DNA of 64,000 bases, from contig NZ_CP019936.1 in assembly GCF_002009425.1 (NCBI RefSeq), forward strand, positions 4,451,297 to 4,515,296. The letters run 5' to 3'. Positions 31,026-42,860 of the stretch are shown in pieces; positions within the stretch are counted from its first letter, which is position 1; each line of letters starts with the position of its first letter. The notes under the pieces were generated by a model, which saw only the letters and a program-made list of their open reading frames with translations, had not been told where the DNA came from and made no database searches. A program made the position numbers and the translations under genes. The stretch comes from Thiosocius teredinicola. GTDB lineage: Bacteria > Pseudomonadota > Gammaproteobacteria > Chromatiales > Chromatiaceae.

Positions 31026-31027
31026 CG

Positions 31028-32131
31028 TCAGCCGGGTGTCGCATCGATGGTGGGTGTGGCGTCGTGTTTCTTGAACGACTTTTGCGCCAGGTGGCGCAAC
31101 AGCATCGGCAGCGGCATCCGTACCCAGTGAGAGCGCACGAACAACAACCACGAAGCAAAACCGGTGCGTCGAAGCCCGGGGCGCAGCGGCGCCAGTGTCT
31201 GCTTGATCAACAGGCGCATGAGGCCGCGGATCGGCGCGACCGGTGCAAAGCGCTGCACGCCGGCATGGAAATCGTCGGATGTTTCCAAGGCGAGCAGACG
31301 CTGCGCCGTATCGACCGCGTAGAACAAGGGCAAACCACACCCCAGTTGCGCGGCGCGCGCCAGCAACGCCGCCTCGAAATCAGGCTGTGCGACACTGAAG
31401 TGACTGAGCAGATCGACGAAATCCACCACATCGCGCAGCCCGCCACGCAGCTCATCGTTCATGAACAGATGGACGGCGTTGTGCAGCAGCATATCGGTCG
31501 GCGCCAGGACTGACAGACCTGGCGATATCTCGACGGCAGATTCCCACAACTTGTGCGCATCGATCTTGATGGTACTGACCGGCGGGGCAAGGTTGTGATG
31601 GATGTCGACTTCGGTCTCGCGCAGGCGGTGGATCAGTGGCGGTACTTCGTGCATCCAGTCGTGATAGTAGTGCTGGTCATAGGTATCGAAGTCGCCGTTC
31701 AACTGCCAGCCGCTACGCTTGAGCAGTGCCTCGACATCCTCGATGCGTTCGCGTGGCACCAACAGGTCGACATCGGAGAGATTTCGCCAGGCGGCGGACG
31801 GCAGTTCGGCCGCCAAGTAGGCGACGCCTTTCATTGCGATCAGCGGACAATCGATGGAAACAAGGGTGCGTCGCACCTGCTCGAGCTCACGCCGTGCCTG
31901 GTTCTGCACATAACGCGTCTGCACCAGGGCGCCGCGCAGCTGATCGACGATGCGGGGCGGCACAGCGTCCAGCAGCCCGGTCTTTTCCAGAAGAAAATAG
32001 CAGCGACCCATCAACCGCGCCTGGCGTACTTGCGGCAGGAACAGGTTCCATTGCCCGGCTGTCCACTGCGTCACGCAAGCGGGCTCGCGCAGCATGGCCA
32101 ACAGGAGATTGCCGGAGACTACCGAACCCAT
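31028..32131 (-). CDS. NTP_transf_5-type nucleotidyltransferase of the HprK-related locus
   Basis: A 367-residue protein of the uncharacterised nucleotidyltransferase family (NTP_transf_5). The core reads LIAMKGVAYLA followed by RNLSDVDLLVPRERIEDVEALL, the minimal nucleotidyltransferase signature with the metal-binding DVD pair, then EVDIHHNL with the third acidic residue, and LLHNAVHLFMND. These proteins commonly occur beside HprK-related kinases and PqqD-like proteins, as here. The catalytic acids are present, so it may transfer NMP or another nucleotide group to a protein, lipid or small molecule. It starts 4 bp after the kinase gene ends and its stop is 2 bp from the HAD start. Confidence 0.85.
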   Translation of the reverse strand: MGSVVSGNLLLAMLREPACVTQWTAGQWNLFLPQVRQARLMGRCYFLLEKTGLLDAVPPRIVDQLRGALVQTRYVQNQARRELEQVRRTLVSIDCPLIAMKGVAYLAAELPSAAWRNLSDVDLLVPRERIEDVEALLKRSGWQLNGDFDTYDQHYYHDWMHEVPPLIHRLRETEVDIHHNLAPPVSTIKIDAHKLWESAVEISPGLSVLAPTDMLLHNAVHLFMNDELRGGLRDVVDFVDLLSHFSVAQPDFEAALLARAAQLGCGLPLFYAVDTAQRLLALETSDDFHAGVQRFAPVAPIRGLMRLLIKQTLAPLRPGLRRTGFASWLLFVRSHWVRMPLPMLLRHLAQKSFKKHDATPTIDATPG

Positions 32132-32135
32132 GCCG

Positions 32136-33026
32136 TTAATCCGCCGCCCCTACCAAACCTTTCAGAACAGGCACTGCGCGGTGCAGATTGCTGTAGGTGA
32201 AGCGATAGCAATCGACCTGATCAATCAACGCGCAGACGGCGCGGAACGCGGTCTCACCCAACAGCTTGTAATTGAAGCTGTTGAACGCGAGGTTGCGAAA
32301 CGCCTCGGCCTTGTCGAGCGGCACCAGGTTCTCAGCCGCGCCTTGTGTGTAGGTGGGAAACACCAGCCAGCGAGGTGACGCCGTTTGCGCCTGCATCGCC
32401 AGGCTCGTCTTGTCCGGTTGGAGATGTCGAACACGGCCCTTGCGCGTTTTAGGGTAAGTAGGCCCCAACGGCGCATCGGCGTCGAAATCGAGTATCGCCT
32501 CGATCGACGCGTTCTTCAGCGGTATTGCGCGCGGCATCGGGAGCAAGCGCATGATTTCGGGCTGCAGCAACCCGAATTCGTCTGACAACAGCCGCCCGCC
32601 GCGCAACGAGAGCGCAGCAGACAACGTACTCTTTCCAGACCCCGGATTGCCGGGAAGGATCAACGCCTCGTCACCAAAAGCGATCGTTCCCGCGTGCAGC
32701 ATCAGGTACCGGTGGGCGCTGGTGGCGACACACCAGTTGAGGCCCCATTCGTACATCGGAAATGCATGATCGAGCGGCTGCGGCTCGAAGGGGCGCATAC
32801 CGTCGATCTCGAAGACCGCCTGTGGGCGCAACCAACGACGCAGCGATTGCGGCTGCCGGATCACGACCTCATAGTCGTAGATCTGCTCCGCGCCCGACTG
32901 AATCACCGGACCATAAAACGCGCTGACTGTGTCGATAAACACCGGATCAGTGGCGTGCAGCCCCACCCGAAAGGGACCTGCATCGAGCGTTATGGGGCCG
33001 TTGCCTGAGGAAAAACTTGCAGTCAC
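32136..33026 (-). CDS. HprK-related kinase A
   Basis: A 296-residue protein related to the catalytic core of HPr kinase/phosphorylase. The P-loop is PGNPGSGKSTL (Walker A at 126-133), preceded by LHAGTIAFGDE (H111) and followed by LLSDEFGLL (D149, E150), the same order as in HprK. Later blocks are MPRAIPLKN and KTRKGRVRHL. It lacks the HprK N-terminal domain and the HprK signature region, and no PTS HPr gene is near. The family occurs in gene neighbourhoods with a PqqD-like protein and a nucleotidyltransferase, the arrangement seen here; its substrate is not known. It is 9 bp downstream of the PqqD-like gene. Confidence 0.88.
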   Translation of the reverse strand: MTASFSSGNGPITLDAGPFRVGLHATDPVFIDTVSAFYGPVIQSGAEQIYDYEVVIRQPQSLRRWLRPQAVFEIDGMRPFEPQPLDHAFPMYEWGLNWCVATSAHRYLMLHAGTIAFGDEALILPGNPGSGKSTLSAALSLRGGRLLSDEFGLLQPEIMRLLPMPRAIPLKNASIEAILDFDADAPLGPTYPKTRKGRVRHLQPDKTSLAMQAQTASPRWLVFPTYTQGAAENLVPLDKAEAFRNLAFNSFNYKLLGETAFRAVCALIDQVDCYRFTYSNLHRAVPVLKGLVGAAD

Positions 33027-33035
33027 TGCTGCATC

Positions 33036-33362
33036 TTATGCCATTTCTGCGCGACCGATTTCGATCAACTCGGCCTCGGCCAGGAATTTCAGCGTGGCAA
33101 TGATCTGGTCAGTTTGCTGCGGCGCAATCTCACCGGCCTCTTCGCCGAGGATTGTCGCCAGCAGTTCGGCTGCCGTACGCGGCTGCGCATCGACCTGCTG
33201 AAGCAGCATGGCGGGTAGTTCGTTGAGAAGGTGGGTTTCGCCCGAAACCGGGTCGAAGACAGCGACAAACTGATCGGAGTCTGACCAGACCAACGGCTGG
33301 TCACTTTCCCGCCACCAAACCGCCTCAGCGAGCCCGGCAGCGGGAAACCCGCTGAGCGTCAT
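33036..33362 (-). CDS. PqqD-family peptide chaperone of the HPr-rel-A system
   Basis: A 108-residue protein with the PqqD-like winged-helix layout: WSDSDQFVAVFDPVSGETHLLNE (beta hairpin), LPAMLLQQV (helix), PRTAAELLATIL and DQIIATLKFLAEAELIEI. PqqD proteins bind a leader peptide and present it to a modifying enzyme. Here the partner would be the HprK-like kinase or the nucleotidyltransferase rather than a radical-SAM enzyme, none of which is present. The ATG overlaps the stop of the preceding Tat-protein gene by 4 bp (ATGA), so the probable substrate and its chaperone are co-translated. Confidence 0.82.
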   Translation of the reverse strand: MTLSGFPAAGLAEAVWWRESDQPLVWSDSDQFVAVFDPVSGETHLLNELPAMLLQQVDAQPRTAAELLATILGEEAGEIAPQQTDQIIATLKFLAEAELIEIGRAEMA

Positions 33363-33970
33363 CCGCGAGACAGCGTGTAGTTCGGCGGAACCGCTCCGGC
33401 GATTGAGGTCAGACAGGTGCCGGTGATGCCTTGATATCCAGTCTGGATACGAGCCTCCGGCACGGTGCCGTCGATGACGAAATCGGTGTTGTCGTCGATC
33501 GGGTGTCCGACAACGGCGAACAGGCCTTCCTGGCGCGGAATATCCTCGACGCAGGCCTTGCCTTCACCGTCTTGCAGAATCATCAGGGTGGTGTCGGTCG
33601 GATTGAACGTGACGAAAGGCGTCGCGTCATTGCCGGTAAAATCGAGATAACCGCTGTCCGCCTGGACGATGACCTTGTGCAATGAGGGACAGGCCGTGTT
33701 CGGCACTTTGGTGCCGGTCGACGTATCCCAGTAGTAGCGACGCTCATAGGCGTAGCAGATCTCGCCCTCAGGGCAGGGATCATTGAGGTGCGGCCAATTG
33801 GACTGGTGCCAATTAGAAATGTTCTCCCCCGTGTCGAGGCACTGAAATGCACTCTGGTTGGCCAGTGCCGAACCGGGACGCAGGGTCATTACGACCGGAA
33901 CCGTCGACAGCGCCTTGAACAGGCGGCGACGTTTATTCGAAATCTTTTCGTTGTGAGCTGCCATTGCCAC
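33359..33970 (-). CDS. Secreted Cys-containing protein with Tat-like signal; candidate substrate of the HPr-rel-A operon
   Basis: A 203-residue protein. The N-terminus has a Tat-like motif (KRRRLFKAL, about 13-21) and a hydrophobic stretch ending TLRPGSALA, so export is likely. The mature part has no family I recognise; it contains seven Cys (for example DPCPEGEIC, NTACPS, GKACVED, GTCLTS) that could form disulfides, and several Asp/Thr-rich beta-type segments. The GTG start at 33970 is supported by AGGAG 5 bp upstream; an ATG two codons later is an alternative. It is the first gene of a tight operon with PqqD-like, HprK-like, nucleotidyltransferase and HAD genes, which makes it the obvious candidate target. 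The target role is inference. Confidence 0.7.
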   Translation of the reverse strand: MAMAAHNEKISNKRRRLFKALSTVPVVMTLRPGSALANQSAFQCLDTGENISNWHQSNWPHLNDPCPEGEICYAYERRYYWDTSTGTKVPNTACPSLHKVIVQADSGYLDFTGNDATPFVTFNPTDTTLMILQDGEGKACVEDIPRQEGLFAVVGHPIDDNTDFVIDGTVPEARIQTGYQGITGTCLTSIAGAVPPNYTLSRG

Positions 33971-34205
33971 AAAATCTCCTGACTATGCAAGCTTCCTAAG
34001 CAGGTTTCGTGCCGAAACCACTATCCCGTTGTTTTCAAAGGATCAAAAAATCGGCCGGCGTCGCTCCACGCCGAGTCTGTCAATTTTCCTGACACCCCGG
34101 GTCTGACCCGCTTCGAAGACTGCGTCCTTATCTGACTTGACGGCAAGTCTACACGCGGATCAGGTGGGACATAAACCTCATTGACGTAACAGTACGATGA
34201 CCGGC

Positions 34206-35189
34206 TTACGACATGCGAGACAGCACCCGCATTTCGACGAAATCAGCCAACGCCCGCATGGACGGCCTGCGGGCGCCCACGTCAACGATGTATTGCAGGG
34301 TGCGTGGGATATCGGCGAGGTAGCCGGGCTTTCCGTCACGGTGATTGAGCCGCGCGAAAATGCCCGAAGCCTTCAGGTGGCGCTGCACACCCATCAGGTC
34401 GAACCACGCCAAGAACGTATCGTCGCCTACATCGATCAGGCCCTCGGAGCGCAGGTCCTGGGCGAACTCTGAGGCCCACCGATCAACCTGCTCGCCCGGC
34501 CACCGCACGTAACAGTCACGCAGCAGGGAGACGAGATCGTAGGTCGGCGCGCCGGCAACTGCATCCTGAAAATCGATCACACCCGGATTATGCCGGTCCA
34601 CGACCATCAGGTTGCGCGAGTGGTAATCACGATGGACGAATACCCGGGGTTGCTCCAGCGCACTTTCGGCCAGCACATCGAATGCCGAAGTGAGCATCTT
34701 CTGCTCACGCGAATCCAGTTCCAGTTCGAGGTGTGTCGCCAACAACCAGTCCGGGAATAACGCCATCTCACGGCGCAACAGCGTTTCATCATAGACCGGC
34801 AGCCCGTCGCTCGAAGCCTTTGCTTGCAACTGCAGAAGCGCCTGCAGCGCATCGGCGTAAAGCTTTTCGACGCTGTTTGCCGTCAAGACATCCAGATAGG
34901 CCGTCGAACCGAGATCCTCGAGCAGCAGGAAGCCTTGATTCAGGTCCTGCTCGAGCACGCGCGGCACATGCACGCCGGCCGATTGCATGATCGCTGCGAC
35001 TTTGACGAAAGGCGCGCAGTCCTCCTTGTCCGGCGGGGCGTCCATCGCGATCCAGGTCGAACCGTCGGTTTTGGTCACACGGAAGTAACGGCGGAAACTC
35101 GCATCCGATGAGGCAGGTGCGATCGATTCGTAGGTAAGGCAGCAGGATTGCCGCAGCCACTGTTCCAGCAGTTGCAAACGCTCGGGCAT
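34206..35189 (-). CDS. amgK: AmgK-like aminoglycoside-phosphotransferase-fold sugar kinase
   Basis: A 327-residue cytoplasmic kinase. Catalytic motifs are VFVHRDYHSRNLM (HxDxxxxN) and VIDFQDAVAGAPTYDLVSLLRD (metal Asp). Overall length, the N-terminal ASSDASFRRYFRV glycine-poor ATP loop and the position divergent from lptD match AmgK, the anomeric MurNAc/GlcNAc kinase of peptidoglycan recycling in pseudomonads and many gammaproteobacteria. There the uridylyltransferase MurU normally follows directly. Here no murU follows; the next gene downstream, after 235 bp, belongs to the HPr-rel-A operon. Its start overlaps the long upstream frame of lptD but not the lptD start chosen here. Confidence 0.85.
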   Translation of the reverse strand: MPERLQLLEQWLRQSCCLTYESIAPASSDASFRRYFRVTKTDGSTWIAMDAPPDKEDCAPFVKVAAIMQSAGVHVPRVLEQDLNQGFLLLEDLGSTAYLDVLTANSVEKLYADALQALLQLQAKASSDGLPVYDETLLRREMALFPDWLLATHLELELDSREQKMLTSAFDVLAESALEQPRVFVHRDYHSRNLMVVDRHNPGVIDFQDAVAGAPTYDLVSLLRDCYVRWPGEQVDRWASEFAQDLRSEGLIDVGDDTFLAWFDLMGVQRHLKASGIFARLNHRDGKPGYLADIPRTLQYIVDVGARRPSMRALADFVEMRVLSRMS

Positions 35190-35363
35190 TTAAGTCCTCA
35201 AATTGGGAATAGGCACCACCTTTCAGCGGGCCTGCGGGAATTGAAGAAAACCTTATTCTATGAGATTTTACCGCCCCTCAATGCACCGCCCACCGGCTTC
35301 CAACGATTCGTCGGCGGTTCAACCCCGGGTTTGGACCCACCAGGAAACACAAAGAACAGCCAC

Positions 35364-38214
<2,851 letters not shown>

Positions 38215-38231
<17 letters not shown>

Positions 38232-39525
38232 AGCCTTATTGGCCGCAGCCGGCTTGAGCCTGCTGTTGGCGCAAACGACGCCGGCTGCCGAACAGCCCCT
38301 ATTGATCGACCGCATTCTCGCCGTGGTCGGCGACGACGTGGTGATGCTCAGCGAGTTGCGCATCGAAGCGACCAAGATGAAACAGCGGCTCGAAGCCAAA
38401 AACGTTTCGCCGATGCCATCCAATTCGGCAATCCAGAAGAAGGCCTTCGACACCCTGGTGATGAACAAGCTGCAACTGGCCGAAGCGAACCGCCTCGGTA
38501 TCGAGGCCGACGAAGAGACCATCACGCGCGCCATCAACGCAATCGCCTCCAACAACCAACTGACGGTCCCCGAACTGCAGCAGGCATTGGAGTCGGAAGG
38601 CATCAACTTCAATGCGTTCCGCGACTCGATGCGTGACGAAATCATCGTGCGCAGCCTGCGTAATCGCGAGGTCACCAACCGTATCCAGGTCACCAAGTCG
38701 GAAATCGACAGCTACCTTGAACGCAGTGGCGGTGCCGATGGCCGCACCGCGGTACACCTCTACTACATCCTGGTCGAAACACCCGATGGCGCCTCGCCGC
38801 AGCAACGCGAGGAGGCGCGCAAGGTCGCCCTGGCAGCTGTCGAACGCATCAAGGGCGGCGAAGACTTCCGCAAGGTGGCACAAGATATTTCGAGCGGACA
38901 GAACGCCTTGCAGGGCGGCGACCTCGGTTGGATCGAGGTCAACAGCATCCCGCCGCTGTTCCAACCGTACGTCGCGAAGATGCAGAAAGGCGATATTGAA
39001 GGGCCGGTCGCAGCTGGTCGTGGCTTCCATATCCTGCAATTGCAGGATGTGCGCACCGGCGGCGCCAAGATCGTACCGCAGACACATGCTCGGCATATCC
39101 TGATTCGCACCAACGAGGTGACATCAGACGAAGAGGCGCAACGCCGGCTATCGCAACTGCGCAACCGTATTCTGAACGGTGATGATTTCGACGCCTTGGC
39201 GCGTTCGCATTCCGATGACAAGGCCTCGGCGATCAAAGGCGGCGACCTGGGCTGGTCGACACCCGGCAACCTGGTACCCGCCTTCGAAGAGCAGATGGAC
39301 CTGCTGGCAAGCAACGAAGTCAGCCAACCCTTCAAAACGGAATTCGGCTGGCACATCGTGCAGGTACTGGGCCGCCGCCAGTACGACGCCACCGACGAAA
39401 CCCGCCGCGATCAGGCACGCAAAGCGGTGCGCGACGAAAAAGCCAAGGAAGCACTGGAAAACTATCTGCGTCGGCTGCGCGACGAGGCCTATATCGAGCT
39501 TCGGCTCGACGACCTGAACGGCTGA
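38215..39525 (+). CDS. surA: Periplasmic chaperone and peptidyl-prolyl isomerase SurA
   Basis: A 436-residue outer-membrane-protein chaperone. A signal peptide ([19 protein letters not shown]) is followed by the N-terminal chaperone domain ([16 protein letters not shown]), two parvulin domains (about 180-280, with [12 protein letters not shown] and [14 protein letters not shown]; about 290-390, with [12 protein letters not shown] and [17 protein letters not shown]) and a C-terminal helix. The gene overlaps the end of lptD by 17 bp; the in-frame ATG at 38203 is an alternative start. LptD itself is a classical SurA client, so the coupling makes sense. pdxA overlaps the stop by one base. Confidence 0.95.
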
Positions 39526-40529
39526 TGTCCGGCAATCTACTGGCGATCACTGCCGGCGAACCGGCCGGCATTGGTCCCGATCTATGCGTGCAGATCGCCC
39601 AGCAGGCGTGGCCCGCACCGCTGGTGGTCATCGGTGATCCCGATCTGCTGCTCGAACGGGCCAAGCTGCTCGATCTGCCACTGCGCCTCACCCCGATCGG
39701 TGACGAAGCCGTACCCGGGCCGACCATGCCGGGGCAGCTGTACATTGACGAGGTGCGCACCAAATCGCCGGCGCAATGCGGCCGGTTGGATCCACAGAAC
39801 GCCGAATACGTGCTGGAGACCCTGCGTCGTGCAGCAGACGGATGCCTTTGCGGCCGCTATGCCGCCATGGTCACGGCGCCCGTCCACAAGGGCGTTATCA
39901 ACGACGCCGGCGTCCCGTTCAGTGGGCACACCGAATTTCTCGCCGAGCGCACCGGCGGCCACCCGGTCATGATGTTGGCCTGTCCCGGTCTGCGAGTTGC
40001 GCTGGCCACCACCCACCTGCCGCTGCGCGCTGTGGCCGATGCGATCACTGCCGAAACGCTCGAACAAGTGCTGGAGATACTCGACCGCGACCTACGTCGG
40101 CGTTTCGGTGTCGACCAGCCGCGCATCCTTGTGTGCGGCCTAAACCCGCATGCCGGCGAAGGTGGTCATCTGGGGCGGGAAGAACTGGACGTCATCATCC
40201 CGGTTCTCGAGCAGATGCGTGCCAACGGCCTGAATCTGGTCGGGCCATTGCCCGCAGACACACTGTTTACCGAATCAAAGCTTGAAACCGCCGACGCGGT
40301 ATTGGCCATGTACCACGACCAGGGATTGCCGGTACTCAAGCACAAGGGTTTCGGCCGCGCCGTCAACATCACGCTTGGGCTGCCTATCATCCGCACGTCG
40401 GTGGATCACGGTACCGCACTGGAGCTTGCCGGCAGCGGACGCTGCGACAGTGGCAGCCTGGCCGCGGCGATCAATTCCGCGATCGAGATGCTGCAGCGCT
40501 CGCCTACGGCGTTAGAATCTTTGCCTTGA
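39525..40529 (+). CDS. pdxA: 4-hydroxythreonine-4-phosphate dehydrogenase
   Basis: A 334-residue metal- and NAD-dependent enzyme of pyridoxal 5'-phosphate biosynthesis. Recognisable blocks are [12 protein letters not shown] at the N-terminus, [25 protein letters not shown] with a metal-ligand His, [23 protein letters not shown] with a second metal His, [17 protein letters not shown] with the third, and [13 protein letters not shown]. The start overlaps the surA stop (TGATG). In many gammaproteobacteria rsmA follows; here the next gene is a convergent oxidoreductase whose 3' end overlaps pdxA by 26 bp. Confidence 0.97.
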   Translation: MSGNLLAITAGEPAGIGPDLCVQIAQQAWPAPLVVIGDPDLLLERAKLLDLPLRLTPIGDEAVPGPTMPGQLYIDEVRTKSPAQCGRLDPQNAEYVLETLRRAADGCLCGRYAAMVTAPVHKGVINDAGVPFSGHTEFLAERTGGHPVMMLACPGLRVALATTHLPLRAVADAITAETLEQVLEILDRDLRRRFGVDQPRILVCGLNPHAGEGGHLGREELDVIIPVLEQMRANGLNLVGPLPADTLFTESKLETADAVLAMYHDQGLPVLKHKGFGRAVNITLGLPIIRTSVDHGTALELAGSGRCDSGSLAAAINSAIEMLQRSPTALESLP

Positions 40530-41442
40530 CCTGCAACGCCACGTCGAGCGCACGCAAGCCGACACTCCCCCCAACCAATGGGGCCTCACCGATTTTCACG
40601 CAACGCACAAAGGCATCGATCTCGGCATCAAGCGGCTTCACCGGTTCGATCGAGACACGCTCGGTCACGATTTCCGGCCACTCGGCACCCTCTTTCTGTT
40701 CTGGATAGGCCAGATCCAACGTCTGTTCGATGAAATCCAGCGACTGGTAGCGGTGCGGTTCAAAGACCCGTACGCGACGCATTTTCTCGCGCGAGACCCG
40801 GCTGGCAATAACGTTGGCCACCGCACCGTTGGCGAATTCGATGCGCGCGTTGGCGATATCCAGATGCTCGGTCAGCACCGGCGTGCCGGCGGCAGAGATA
40901 TGCACAATGTCGGAATCGATCAGCGACAGCACGATGTCGATGTCATGGATCATCAGGTCGGAGATCACATCGACGTCGGTGGCGCGCGCAACGAACGGAC
41001 TCATGCGGTGCGCCTCGATGAAGCGCGGCTTTTTGATGCTTTTCGCCAACGCCATGACGCCGGCGTTGAAACGTTCCAGGTGGCCAATCTGCAGCACAAC
41101 CCCGGCCTGCTCGGCAGCGGCGACAATCGCCGCGCCTTCTTCGACGGTCGCAGCGATGGGTTTTTCCAACAGCACATGCACGCCCTGCTCGAGAAACAGG
41201 CGCGCGACCGACAGGTGAAGCGTGGTGGGCACCACGATGCTGACGGCATCGACCTTGCCGAGCAGTTGCGCCGCGTCGGTGAACGCATCGCATCCGGCTT
41301 CTTCGGCGACGGCGTTCGCCGTGTCGCCGTCGACATCCACGACGCCGACCAGGTCGACTTCAGCTTGTTTGGAATAGATCAGGGCATGGAACCGGCCGAG
41401 ATAGCCGACTCCTATAACCCCCACACGCAGACGTTCCGACAA
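40504..41442 (-). CDS. Gfo/Idh/MocA-family NAD(P)-dependent oxidoreductase
   Basis: A 312-residue enzyme with a Rossmann N-terminus ([19 protein letters not shown]) and the family [11 protein letters not shown] motif at the active-site Lys, followed by the C-terminal alpha/beta domain ([12 protein letters not shown], with the His used in catalysis). Relatives act on nucleotide sugars or cyclitols; the YLGRFHA N-terminus and size resemble GnnA-type UDP-GlcNAc 3-dehydrogenases that make diamino-sugar lipid A, but no gnnB-like aminotransferase or lpx gene is adjacent, so the substrate stays open. It stands where rsmA would be expected and its last 26 bp overlap the end of pdxA. Confidence 0.88.
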   Translation of the reverse strand: MSERLRVGVIGVGYLGRFHALIYSKQAEVDLVGVVDVDGDTANAVAEEAGCDAFTDAAQLLGKVDAVSIVVPTTLHLSVARLFLEQGVHVLLEKPIAATVEEGAAIVAAAEQAGVVLQIGHLERFNAGVMALAKSIKKPRFIEAHRMSPFVARATDVDVISDLMIHDIDIVLSLIDSDIVHISAAGTPVLTEHLDIANARIEFANGAVANVIASRVSREKMRRVRVFEPHRYQSLDFIEQTLDLAYPEQKEGAEWPEIVTERVSIEPVKPLDAEIDAFVRCVKIGEAPLVGGSVGLRALDVALQVKAKILTP

Positions 41443-41489
41443 TCGACTGTCCTCAGGCAGCTAGGTGCCGCCGAGCCTAACACAGCCGT

Positions 41490-41681
41490 CTAATGCCGCC
41501 CATCATCTCGGGTGCAGGGATAGGGACACACCATTTCCGCGGCGAACCACGACGATTCCGCACCGGAAGTCGAGGCCTGCGCCTGGATGCCGATGGTTAC
41601 CGTCAACGCCAGCATCACAGCCAGCACCAATAGCCCGAACGGATCGGCTCTTCCGGAGCAACGTGTCAGTAATTTGCGCAT
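41490..41681 (-). CDS. Possible small membrane or secreted protein, 63 residues
   Basis: A 63-codon frame with one hydrophobic segment (FGLLVLAVMLALTVTIGIQA, residues 15-34) preceded by Arg/Lys residues and followed by a short polar tail containing two Cys (MVCPYPC). GGAAG lies 7 bp before the ATG. It could be a real small membrane protein or a secreted peptide. No family is recognised and it stands alone between the oxidoreductase and the ankyrin gene. The 41443-41489 and 41682-41840 gaps hold no other gene that I can support. Confidence 0.4.
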   Translation of the reverse strand: MRKLLTRCSGRADPFGLLVLAVMLALTVTIGIQAQASTSGAESSWFAAEMVCPYPCTRDDGRH

Positions 41682-41840
41682 CGCAATACTTCCGTCAACT
41701 CTCTGGGGCGTGATCTTCGCGAATGCCGCGAGGCAATAATGCGTTGCAGATCACACCGAAAACATCAGCCGAAGCAAAAGTGTCATATGACCCGATCGGG
41801 TAGATCGATAGGCTGCACATACGCTTGGTTTCTGCCCTGT

Positions 41841-42293
41841 TCACTTTTGTTCTTCGACCGCCCCAGCGGCTTTGAGCACGTCGGCGACTTCTGTATGACC
41901 GCCTAGTGTAGCGCGTGCCAGCGCTGATTTGCCCGCCGCATCTTTCAAATTCACATCCGCACCCGCCACCAGCAGGATATCGACGACGTCCTTGTGGCCG
42001 AACGCACTCGCCGCCATCAACGCGGTTGTACCGGTGCTGTCGGCCGCATTCACGTCGGCACCGGCCGCCAGCAACACCATCGTCGTGCGCCGGTTGCCGT
42101 TGAACCCCGCCAGCACCAACACCGGACGACCTGTGCCATTCTTCGTGTTGGCATCGACGCCCTGGACCAACAGATCGCGAACCATCGCCGATTTGCCGGC
42201 CGCCGACGCTGCCACCAGGCGCGCCTCGGCATCCGCTGACATGGCCGGAAAGGCCAGACACAACCCCAACAACATCCCAAAAATACTGCGCAC
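41841..42293 (-). CDS. Secreted ankyrin-repeat protein
   Basis: A 150-residue protein with a signal peptide ([20 protein letters not shown]) and about four ankyrin repeats covering the rest. Repeat cores include [59 protein letters not shown] and [21 protein letters not shown]. Ankyrin repeats bind proteins; periplasmic examples such as AnkB protect or assist partner enzymes such as catalase. There is no catalase gene nearby. It is divergent from apaG with 174 bp between. Confidence 0.85.
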   Translation of the reverse strand: MRSIFGMLLGLCLAFPAMSADAEARLVAASAAGKSAMVRDLLVQGVDANTKNGTGRPVLVLAGFNGNRRTTMVLLAAGADVNAADSTGTTALMAASAFGHKDVVDILLVAGADVNLKDAAGKSALARATLGGHTEVADVLKAAGAVEEQK

Positions 42294-42467
42294 GGCCCTC
42301 GGTCCTCAGCAGACGGCTATCCCAACATTGCGGCAGATGCCACATTCTTCCTGAAAGCAATATCGGCAGGATTAGCCATTGCTGTAATAGGCTTGCTTTT
42401 CATTCTTGCTGACAGTAGCTTCAACGCCAGATCACGCGAAAAAAGGACCGTCAGGCAGGGTCAAGCT

Positions 42468-42836
42468 ATGCACAAGATCGAAGTTGGCGTCGAAACGTCG
42501 TACATCGACGAACAGTCCGATCCGGGGGCCGACCGCTACGTGTTCGCCTACACGATCACGATCAGCAATGCTGGCAACATCCCGGCCAAGCTGCTGAATC
42601 GTCATTGGCTGATAACTGATGCCAACGGCAAGACTCAGGAAGTCCGCGGTGAGGGCGTGGTCGGCGAGCAGCCCTACCTGCAGCCGGGAGAGGTCTTCCG
42701 CTACACCAGCGGGACCGTCATCGAGACCCCGGTCGGCACCATGGAAGGCGAATACGAAATGGTCGACGACGACGGCGAGTCGTTCATGGCACCGATCGAC
42801 CGTTTTTCCCTGGCGGTACCGCGCGTTTTGCACTGA
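42468..42836 (+). CDS. apaG: ApaG protein
   Basis: A 122-residue protein of the ApaG/DUF525 family, a fibronectin-III-like beta sandwich. Family blocks are [55 protein letters not shown] and [15 protein letters not shown]. The biochemical role is not settled, although it is nearly always linked to apaH. The ATG at 42468 matches the usual N-terminus; a longer frame from 42393 is unlikely. apaH begins 24 bp after the stop. Confidence 0.95.
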   Translation: MHKIEVGVETSYIDEQSDPGADRYVFAYTITISNAGNIPAKLLNRHWLITDANGKTQEVRGEGVVGEQPYLQPGEVFRYTSGTVIETPVGTMEGEYEMVDDDGESFMAPIDRFSLAVPRVLH

Positions 42837-42860
42837 CCGGCACCCCGCCGGGGAGATCCC

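Noticed and set aside
33950-33973. Crp operator (TTGTGAgctgcc...CCACAA) at the start of the HPr-rel-A operon
   Set aside because: The half-sites are too far apart for Crp (TGTGA-N6-TCACA) and lie over the start codon.
41695-42360. A 221-codon minus-strand frame overlapping the ankyrin gene
   Set aside because: The overlapping frame encodes a signal peptide and ankyrin repeats; the longer one is an out-of-frame shadow.
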